64,000 bases of DNA, taken from Meloidogyne chitwoodi (lineage: Eukaryota > Nematoda > Chromadorea > Rhabditida > Meloidogynidae). The notes under the pieces were generated by a model, which was given only the letters and a program-made list of their open reading frames with translations, searched no databases and was not told where the DNA came from. The position numbers and the translations under genes are program-made. How positions within the stretch are numbered: position 1 is the first letter of the stretch; each line of letters begins with the position of its first letter. Below are positions 54,302 through 64,000 of the stretch, one piece after another. The stretch is taken from NCBI GenBank assembly GCA_015183035.1, contig JACZZP010000004.1, positions 558,001 to 622,000 on the forward strand, in the 5' to 3' direction.

Positions 54302-57300
54302 TCAACAATAAATTGAAACACTTGAAATGTTTCAACAATAAATTGAAACACTTGAAATGTTTCAACAATAAATTGAAACACTTGAAATGTTTCAACAATA
54401 AATTGAAACACTTGAAATGTGTTTCAACAATAAATTGAAACACTTGAAATGTGTTTCAACAATAAATTGAAACACTTGAAATGTGTTTCAACAATAAATT
54501 GAAACACTTGAAATGTTTCAACAATAAATTGAAACACTTGAAATGTGTTTCAACAATAAATTGAAACACTTGAAATGTGTTTCAACAATAAATTGAAACA
54601 CTTGAAATGTGTTTCAACAATAAATTGAAACACTTGAAATGTTTCAACAATAAATTGAAACACTTGAAATGTTTCAACAATAAATTGAAACACTTGAAAT
54701 GTTTCAACAATAAATTGAAACACTTGAAATGTTTCAACAATAAATTGAAACACTTGAAATGTTTCAACAATAAATTGAAACAATTGAAATGTTTCAACAA
54801 TAAATTAAAACACTTGAAATGTTTCAACAATAAATTAAAACACTTGAAATGTTTCAACAATAAATTAAAACTGTTTCAACAATAAATTAAAACAATTGAA
54901 ATGTTTCAACAATAAATTGAAACAATTGAAATGTTTCAACAATAAATTGAAACACTTGAAATGTTTCAACAATAAATTGAAACACTTGATGTTTCAACAA
55001 TAAATTGAAACACTTGAAATGTTTCAACAATAAATTGAAACAATTGAAATGTTTCAACAATAAATTGAAACACTTGAAATGTTTCAACAATAAATTGAAA
55101 TACTTGAAATGTTTCAACAATAAATTGAAACACTTGAAATGTTTCAACAATAAATTGAAACACTTGAAATGTGTTTCAACAATAAATTGAAACACTTGAA
55201 ATGTGTTTCAACAATAAATTGAAACACTTGAAATGTGTTTCAACAATAAATTGAAACACTTGAAATGTGTTTCAACAATAAATTGAAACACTTGAAATGT
55301 GTTTCAACAATAAATTGAAACACTTGAAATGTGTTTCAACAATAAATTGAAACACTTGAAATGTTTCAACAATAAATTGAAACACTTGAAATGTTTCAAC
55401 AATAAATTGAAACACTTGAAATGTGTTCAACAATAAATTGAAACACTTGAAATGTGTTTCAACAATAAATTGAAACACTTGAAATGTTTCAACAATAAAT
55501 TGAAACACTTGAAATGTTTCAACAATAAATTGAAACACTTGAAATGTTTCAACAATAAATTGAAACACTTGAAATGTTTCAACAATAAATTGAAACACTT
55601 GAAATGTTTCAACAATAAATTGAAACACTTGAAATGTTTCAACAATAAATTGAAATACTTGAAATGTTTCAACAATAAATTGAAACACTTGAAATGTTTC
55701 AATTAAAACACTTGAAATGTTTCAACAATAAATTGAAACACTTGAAATGTTTCAACAATAAATTGAAACACTTGAAATGTTTCAACAATAAATTGAAACA
55801 CTTGAAATGTTTCAACAATAAATTGAAACACTTGAAATGTTTCAACAATAAATTGAAACACTTGAAATGTTTCAACAATAAATTGAAACACTTGAAATGT
55901 TTCAACAATAAATTGAAATACTTGAAATGTTTCAACAATAAATTGAAATACTTGAAATGTTTCAACAATAAATTGAAACACTTGAAATGTTTCAACAATA
56001 AATTGAAACACTTGAAATGTTTCAACAATAAATTGAAACACTTGAAATGTTTCAACAATAAATTGAAACACTTGAAATGTTTCAACAATAAATTGAAACA
56101 CTTGAAATGTTTCAACAATAAATTGAAACACTTGAAATGTTTCAACAATAAATTGAAACACTTGAAATGTTTCAACAATAAATTGAAACACTTGAAATGT
56201 TTCAACAATAAATTGAAACACTTGAAATGTTTCAACAATAAATTGAAACACTTGAAATGTTTCAACAATAAATTGAAACACTTGAAATGTTTCAACAATA
56301 AATTGAAACACTTGAAATGTTTCAACAATAAATTGAAATACTTGAAATGTTTCAACAATAAATTGAAATACTTGAAATGTTTCAACAATAAATTGAAACA
56401 CTTGAAATGTTTCAACAATAAATTGAAATACTTGAAATGTTTCAACAATAAATTGAAACACTTGAAATGTTTCAACAATAAATTGAAATACTTGAAATGT
56501 TTCAACAATAAATTGAAATACTTGAAATGTTTCAACAATAAATTGAAACACTTGAAATGTTTCAACAATAAATTGAAATACTTGAAATGTTTCAACAATA
56601 AATTGAAACACTTGAAATGTTTCAACAATAAATTGAAACACTTGAAATGTTTCAACAATAAATTGAAACACTTGAAATGTTTCAACAATAAATTGAAACA
56701 CTTGAAATGTTTCAACAATAAATTGAAATACTTGAAATGTTTCAACAATAAATTGAAATACTTGAAATGTTTCAACAATAAATTGAAACACTTGAAATGT
56801 TTCAACAATAAATTGAAACACTTGAAATGTTTCAACAATAAATTGAAATACTTGAAATGTTTCAACAATAAATTGAAATACTTGAAATGTTTCAACAATA
56901 AATTGAAATGTTTCAACAATAAATTGAAACACTTGAAATGTTTCAACAATAAATTGAAACACTTGAAATGTTTCAACAATAAATTGAAACACTTGAAATG
57001 TTTCAACAATAAATTGAAATACTTGAAATGTTTCAACAATAAATTGAAATACTTGAAATGTTTCAACAATAAATTGAAATACTTGAAATGTTTCAACAAT
57101 AAATTGAAATACTTGAAATGTTTCAACAATAAATTGAAATACTTGAAATGTTTCAACAATAAATTGAAATACTTGAAATGTTTCAACAATAAATTGAAAT
57201 ACTTGAAATGTTTCAACAATAAATTGAAACACTTGAAATGTTTCAACAATAAATTGAAACACTTGAAATGTTTCAACAATAAATTGAAACACTTGAAATG

Positions 57301-60300
57301 TTTCAACAATAAATTGAAACACTTGAAATGTTTCAACAATAAATTGAAACACTTGAAATGTTTCAACAATAAATTGAAACACTTGAAATGTTTCAACAAT
57401 AAATTGAAACACTTGAAATGTTTCAACAATAAATTGAAACACTTGAAATGTTTCAACAATAAATTGAAATACTTGAAATGTTTCAACAATAAATTGAAAC
57501 ACTTGAAATGTTTCAACAATAAATTGAAATACTTGAAATGTTTCAACAATAAATTGAAATACTTGAAATGTTTCAACAATAAATTGAAACACTTGAAATG
57601 TTTCAACAATAAATTGAAATACTTGAAATGTTTCAACAATAAATTGAAACACTTGAAATGTTTCAACAATAAATTGAAACACTTGAAATGTTTCAACAAT
57701 AAATTGAAACACTTGAAATGTTTCAACAATAAATTGAAACACTTGAAATGTTTCAACAATAAATTGAAACACTTGAAATGTTTCAACAATAAATTGAAAC
57801 ACTTGAAATGTTTCAACAATAAATTGAAATACTTGAAATGTTTCAACAATAAATTGAAATACTTGAAATGTTTCAACAATAAATTGAAACACTTGAAATG
57901 TTTCAACAATAAATTGAAACACTTGAAATGTTTCAACAATAAATTGAAACACTTGAAATGTTTCAACAATAAATTGAAACACTTGAAATGTTTCAACAAT
58001 AAATTGAAACACTTGAAATGTTTCAACAATAAATTGAAATACTTGAAATGTTTCAACAATAAATTGAAACACTTGAAATGTTTCAACAATAAATTGAAAT
58101 ACTTGAAATGTTTCAACAATAAATTGAAATACTTGAAATGTTTCAACAATAAATTGAAATGTTTCAACAATAAATTGAAACACTTGAAATGTTTCAACAA
58201 TAAATTGAAACACTTGAAATGTTTCAACAATAAATTGAAACACTTGAAATGTTTCAACAATAAATTGAAATACTTGAAATGTTTCAACAATAAATTGAAA
58301 TACTTGAAATGTTTCAACAATAAATTGAAATACTTGAAATGTTTCAACAATAAATTGAAATACTTGAAATGTTTCAACAATAAATTGAAATACTTGAAAT
58401 GTTTCAACAATAAATTGAAATACTTGAAATGTTTCAACAATAAATTGAAATACTTGAAATGTTTCAACAATAAATTGAAACACTTGAAATGTTTCAACAA
58501 TAAATTGAAACACTTGAAATGTTTCAACAATAAATTGAAACACTTGAAATGTTTCAACAATAAATTGAAACACTTGAAATGTTTCAACAATAAATTGAAA
58601 CACTTGAAATGTTTCAACAATAAATTGAAACACTTGAAATGTTTCAACAATAAATTGAAACACTTGAAATGTTTCAACAATAAATTGAAACACTTGAAAT
58701 GTTTCAACAATAAATTGAAATACTTGAAATGTTTCAACAATAAATTGAAACACTTGAAATGTTTCAACAATAAATTGAAATACTTGAAATGTTTCAACAA
58801 TAAATTGAAATACTTGAAATGTTTCAACAATAAATTGAAACACTTGAAATGTTTCAACAATAAATTGAAATACTTGAAATGTTTCAACAATAAATTGAAA
58901 CACTTGAAATGTTTCAACAATAAATTGAAACACTTGAAATGTTTCAACAATAAATTGAAACACTTGAAATGTTTCAACAATAAATTGAAACACTTGAAAT
59001 GTTTCAACAATAAATTGAAACACTTGAAATGTTTCAACAATAAATTGAAACACTTGAAATGTTTCAACAATAAATTGAAATACTTGAAATGTTTCAACAA
59101 TAAATTGAAATACTTGAAATGTTTCAACAATAAATTGAAACACTTGAAATGTTTCAACAATAAATTGAAACACTTGAAATGTTTCAACAATAAATTGAAA
59201 CACTTGAAATGTTTCAACAATAAATTGAAACACTTGAAATGTTTCAACAATAAATTGAAACACTTGAAATGTTTCAACAATAAATTGAAATACTTGAAAT
59301 GTTTCAACAATAAATTGAAATACTTGAAATGTTTCAACAATAAATTGAAATACTTGAAATGTTTCAACAATAAATTGAAATACTTGAAATGTTTCAACAA
59401 TAAATTGAAATACTTGAAATGTTTCAACAATAAATTGAAATACTTGAAATGTTTCAACAATAAATTGAAATACTTGAAATGTTTCAACAATAAATTGAAA
59501 TACTTGAAATGTTTCAACAATAAATTGAAACACTTGAAATGTTTCAACAATAAATTGAAACACTTGAAATGTTTCAACAATAAATTGAAACACTTGAAAT
59601 GTTTCAACAATAAATTGAAACACTTGAAATGTTTCAACAATAAATTGAAACACTTGAAATGTTTCAACAATAAATTGAAACACTTGAAATGTTTCAACAA
59701 TAAATTGAAACACTTGAAATGTTTCAACAATAAATTGAAACACTTGAAATGTTTCAACAATAAATTGAAACACTTGAAATGTTTCAACAATAAATTAAAA
59801 CACTTGAAATGTTTCAACAATAAATTAAAACACTTGAAATGTTTCAACAATAAATTGAAATACTTGAAATGTTTCAACAATAAATTGAAACACTTGAAAT
59901 GTTTCAACAATAAATTGAAACACTTGAAATGTTTCAACAATAAATTGAAACACTTGAAATGTTTCAACAATAAATTGAAACACTTGAAATGTTTCAACAA
60001 TAAATTGAAACACTTGAAATGTTTCAACAATAAATTGAAACACTTGAAATGTTTCAACAATAAATTGAAACACTTGAAATGTTTCAACAATAAATTGAAA
60101 CACTTGAAATGTTTCAACAATAAATTGAAACACTTGAAATGTTTCAACAATAAATTGAAACACTTGAAATGTTTCAACAATAAATTGAAACACTTGAAAT
60201 GTTTCAACAATAAATTGAAACACTTGAAATGTTTCAACAATAAATTGAAACACTTGAAATGTTTCAACAATAAATTGAAATACTTGAAATGTTTCAACAA

Positions 60301-60470
60301 TAAATTGAAATACTTGAAATGTTTCAACAATAAATTGAAATACTTGAAATGTTTCAACAATAAATTGAAACACTTGAAATGTTTCAACAAGAAATTGAAA
60401 CACTTGAAATGTTTCAACAATAAATTGAAACACTTGAAATGTTTCAACAATAAATTGAAACACTTGAGTC
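54302..60470. repeat. 6.2-kb satellite of 30-bp hairpin-forming units (~205 copies)
   Basis: Each unit is two 8-bp arms and two 7-nt spacers in strict alternation: TTGAAACA, CTTGAAA, TGTTTCAA, CAATAAA. The arms are perfect complements, so every arm can pair with either neighbour. Variants are mostly CACTTG to TACTTG (turning a C-G pair into a T.G wobble), extra GT in TGTGTTTCAA (mainly 54420-55460), and rare 21-bp units lacking 9 bp near 56902 and 58153. Since 30 is divisible by three and units lack stops in several frames, long open frames run through both strands. They are not evidence of genes. Confidence 0.97.
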
Positions 60471-60735
60471 AGAGACACTTGTGTCAGAGACACTTGAGTC
60501 AGAGACACTTGTGTCAGAGACACTTGAGTCAGAGACACTTGAGTCAGAGACACTTGAGTCAGAGACACTTGAGTCAGAGACACTTGAGTCAGAGACACTT
60601 GAGTCAGAGACACTTGAGTCAGAGACACTTGAGTCAGAGACACTTGAGTCAGAGACACTTGAGTCAGAGACACTTGAGTCAGAGACACTTGAGTCAGAGA
60701 CATTTGAGTCAGCGACACTTGAGTCTACGTAAGAG
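60462..60735. repeat. 15-bp tandem array CACTTGAGTCAGAGA
   Basis: About 18 units follow the 30-bp satellite without a gap, early units having GTGTCAG in place of GAGTCAG. The shared ACACTTGA and the halved period suggest it arose at the edge of the 30-bp array. Degenerate relatives (GAGTCTGAGTAAG, GAGTCAGAAACATTTGAGTC) trail to about 60855. Confidence 0.95.
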
Positions 60736-61300
60736 GCACTTTGCTGAGAAACATGAGTAAGAGAAACGTAATTTTGAGAAAGAGATAGTTGAGTCTGAGT
60801 AAGAAGCACTTAAGTGAGACGCTGAGTCTGAGTCAGAAACATTTGAGTCTCATATTTATGTGTTTTGTTCTTTTAAAAAGTTTGTAAGTTAAATGTTTTT
60901 ATTGTCAAGATATTTTAAGTTTATTGTTTTTTGCTAGCGGAGCTAGTATATTAATATTAAATAAAATAATATGCCTAAGTTCGAAAAAGCTAATATTTTG
61001 GGGTGTTCATATAATTATGTGGCGGAGTGTATTACTTTGACTAATCTCTCTCTCTCTCTCTCGCCTCTAATATAATTTAATATATTATCTACTACAATGC
61101 CACAAGTCAATGGCATGCGCAGCGCAGCTTTTCCCCTGCCTTTTCTCAATAAAATTATGTAAAATCATTTCGAAATCTCACTTAATAACAAAAGGTCTCA
61201 TTTTGTTTTACAATTTATTTTTAAATTATTTTTATTTAATTTTTAAAAGAATTATTTTGTTATTGTTCTATTTTTTAAAATTTAATTTAAATTTTTTTAG
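60736..61300. other. array tail, CT microsatellite and upstream region of the 61301 gene
   Basis: After degenerate 15-bp units there is AT-rich DNA, a (CT)n run at about 61045-61062, then the region upstream of the ATG at 61301. No gene seen. Confidence 0.6.
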
Positions 61301-64000
61301 ATGTTAAAATATTCATTTTATTTATTTTTAATATTATTTTCATTTTCCAATTTTGAAATAAATTGTGGAAAACCACCAAAAAAACAAAATAAAAATCAAC
61401 CAAAAGAAGAAAGTTCATCACTAGCAAATATTCAATTTGGTTTTTTTTAATTTAAATTTAATTTAATAAAATTTTAGCTGGCTTAACTGATAAAGATTTG
61501 GAAAACCAATATAAAGTGGCATTTTTAGATGAAAATAAAGATTGGAAAAATATTATCAAAAAAATTACTTTGTTTTTATTAAATAAAAAAATTAATGAAA
61601 AATATACAAATATTTCTAAAAATGTTAAATTAAATGAAAAAAAAATAAAAAAAGAATTAAAAAGAAAAACTGATGTAAATTTAGAGTATCAAAATGAAAT
61701 TTTAGAAGAAATTGGAAGAGAATTAGAAAATTTTGAAAAATTTAGAGAAAATAAAGAAATAAAAATTAATTTAGAATTAATTTTAAAATTATTAGAATTT
61801 GAACAAATTTTTGATCTTTTTGATGTAGAAATGACTGATGGATATAATAAATTAAAAATTATTAAAATAAAATTTAAAAAATTAAAAGAAAAATTATTAA
61901 AAATTAACGAAGATGAGGCTTTTGATAAATTAGAAAATAATTTTAAATTTATATTGGCTAAGTTACATTACGAAAGGTATTAGGGTCAAAATATTTAATT
62001 TAAAAAAATTAACAAACAAAAAATTAATTTAAAAAAATTTGATAAATTTTTTAATAAAATTCAAATATTAAATAATAATTACCTAATTTAAGCGTGTCAG
62101 GGCAACTCACCTAATGACCAAATTACCTACCACACATTAGAGTAAATTTCAATAAATAGATTCAAGTTTATGTGAATGCCCCATTGACATTTATTCTAAA
62201 GCGGTAGGTAATTTGGTCATTAATCGAAACCATTTTCTCTTATATCGCTTGCTAACTAACTGTTCGACCAATCTCTATCTAGGCTGAAGCCAATTATTTT
62301 TTTAAATAATTTACTTAAATAATTACTTTTCTTCACACATGTGCAAGAGCACAAATACCTAAGTATACAAGTTAATAAAAGAACAAAGAAAAAATATCGA
62401 AAATTTCTTTTTAATATTTTTTATAAAAAGTAAGGATAAGGGACGGGCGCAATAAAGATTTTTAAAAAACGCAAGCCCATCCCTTATCGGGTACTTCTCT
62501 CACGAGCCCTAATTTTAGACTGAAACAATACAATCATGATTTGTTTGAAAAGACTTTAAATCAAATGAATAAAAATAAACTGATTGAATTTAAAAAGAAA
62601 TTTCGAAGTGTTCTCAGTGATTTAATGTTTGAACAATATGAAACTGTTAAACCTGTCGAATATAAAATAGGTTTTTATTTGTTAATAAATAGTTAAATAA
62701 TTATAAATATTAAATAATATTAATTAAAGAATTGGTAGAGGAGAATGAACAAATTCGTCGTTATATTCAATTTATTTCTTATGAAATAGAACCTAAAGAA
62801 ATTTATCATATTTTCTTATTTGAATTAATAAAATCAGATAAAAATAAAAAAAATATAAATATTAAAAAAAATATTAAATGAATATTTTCAAACAAATGAT
62901 TTAACGGAACAAAATTATTTATTAATGAAAGATTTTAATATTTCTCTTGAAAATTTTTTAATAAATTCAAGATTAGAAATGAAACAAGAATTAGTTACAA
63001 TTATGAGTAATAATAATTTACTTCATGAACAATTAAAAAAACTTTTTGAAAAAAATAAAAATGCGAGAGCAAAATTAATAGAAGAATTTAGTGACGGAAA
63101 AGAAAGTGATGATTTAATTTTAATTGAAGATGAAATGATTAGTAAATTAACAAATATAGGTAAATAATATAAATTAATAAATTTAATAAAGTTATATATT
63201 TTATTTTATTTATTTAAACATAATTAAATTAAATTATATAAAAAAGAAGCAGAAAATATAAATATATCTCAAAGCTTAAGGAATTTAGTTTATTTATTTT
63301 TTAAAATGATTAATAACAGAATTGACACGACCGATAAAATCTTGGAAATTCAATGGCCCTGTTTAATTCTGACTTTTTTTAAAATAATTTATTCGATCAA
63401 TGCCAATAAAAGGAATGAAGATAGGGATAAAATTTTGTAATAGGCTAGACTAATTTGATATTTGTTAGAATATAATTAGCACATAAAATAGTTTTATGCT
63501 AATTTAAAAATTTTTCAAATAATTTTTATTTATTTTTTATTAAATTAATTTAGATTCAAAAGAATTAGATCAAATGATTATTTTTAATTATTGTTCACTT
63601 TTCAAAGACAACGACATTTTTAGATTTATAGGATATAATATGAGTTTTGAAATATTAATACAAATAAGATGGTTAAATAATATTAATATTGAAGAATATT
63701 TAAAAAATAAAGAAGAATGGAAAATTATTAAAACTTCATTTTTAGTAAAAATTTATCAATTACAGGGACATCATTTTATGTATACTTTGTTAATAGTAAA
63801 AAATATTTTACTTATTTTCGATCAAATACGAGGAAAAATAAAAAGAAAAGAAACTGGTCTTGAATTAATTAAATTTATAAAAGAAAAAAATGATCAAATA
63901 AATAATAGTTCTCAAAAAAAAGTATTATTTAGTATGGAAAGAGAATATTTGGATGAGCTAGATAAATTAAATGATAACACCTTACAAGAATTAATTAACG
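61301..64000 (+). CDS. predicted secreted K/E/N-rich protein, partial, runs off the window
   Basis: Exons 61301-61439, 61478-61976, 62519-62670, 62730-63157, 63554-end. The first is a signal peptide (MLKYSFYLFLILFSFSNF) with a Cys and Lys-rich start of the mature protein. The rest is helical, K/E/I/N-rich and unrecognised, like the long N-terminal part of the 21343 gene. Within exon 4 the frame breaks at an A8 run (62864-62871): upstream (VEENEQIRRYIQFIS) and downstream (ILNEYFQTNDLTEQNYLLM) are both protein-like but one base apart. That suggests an assembly indel or a pseudogene. The gene is open at the window end, so any downstream enzymatic domain lies outside. Confidence 0.6.
62111..62222. 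mobile_element. 112-bp inverted repeat (MITE-like) in an intron of the 61301 gene
   Basis: TAATGACCAAATTACCTACC at the left faces GGTAGGTAATTTGGTCATTA at the right (perfect 20-bp arms), with further imperfect pairing inward. No clear duplication was assigned. Confidence 0.7.
62430..62492. repeat. short GC-richer inverted repeat
   Basis: GGATAAGGGACGGGC faces GCCCATCCCTTATC about 30 bp away, in the same intron as the 62111 repeat and 30-40 bp before the next exon. Confidence 0.55.

Noticed and set aside
54302..60470. CRISPR-like array
   Set aside because: Units are directly adjacent with no unique spacers, the genome is eukaryotic and no cas genes are present.
55694..60760. Very long open reading frames (over 1,300 codons) on both strands of the 30-bp satellite
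   Set aside because: The unit length is a multiple of three and lacks stops in several frames, so open frames arise automatically on both strands. No start context, introns or non-repeat sequence supports a protein.

Overview
The window is AT-rich eukaryotic DNA, almost certainly nematode. Genes carry many short GT..AG introns of about 45-60 bp, there is a srsx-like chemoreceptor gene and an ELO elongase, and MITEs and minisatellites are dense. The base composition and short introns suit a plant-parasitic tylenchid such as Meloidogyne, but that placement is inference. Coordinates and exon chains were read by eye. No similarity search was run.

Layout. 828-4039 (+): a six-exon 7TM receptor gene whose second intron holds two nested hAT-type elements with perfect 8-bp target duplications. 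5334-21343 (-): a 24-exon chain with consistent phase at every junction. It predicts about 2,293 residues: a signal peptide, a long K/E/N-rich region, and a C-terminal poly(A) polymerase-like domain with its catalytic aspartates. One of its introns is filled by a 3.2-kb minisatellite. 22935-45506: a complete Maverick/Polinton of 22,572 bp with 126-bp terminal inverted repeats and a perfect 6-bp duplication (ATTAAC). 46193-48438 (+): an ELO fatty-acid elongase. 50692-53487 (+) and 61301 to the window end (+): two more genes for predicted secreted K/E/N-rich proteins. 54302-60470: a 6.2-kb satellite of 30-bp hairpin-forming units that passes into a 15-bp array.

The Polinton has the expected core: protein-primed DNA polymerase B, chromodomain retroviral-type integrase, FtsK/A32-like packaging ATPase, adenain-like cysteine protease, a double-jelly-roll-type major capsid protein, a penton-like minor capsid protein with a large insertion, two conserved small virion-type proteins, and several short secreted, membrane or Cys-rich proteins. 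Most genes run on the minus strand in a compact block. Divergent intergenic regions share GC-box and TATA-like motifs.

Two cargo genes stand out. One is a stand-alone PAZ-domain protein (28956-29501, +), the small-RNA 3'-end-binding module of Argonautes without the rest of the protein, which suggests an element-encoded modifier of host RNA silencing. The other is an intron-containing, 3'-truncated copy of the host mitochondrial NAD(P) transhydrogenase gene (NNT), open through nine exons and ending just inside the membrane domain. Polymerase B has two apparent frameshifts at A-runs, and a third homopolymer frameshift lies in the 61301 gene. These may be assembly errors or real decay.
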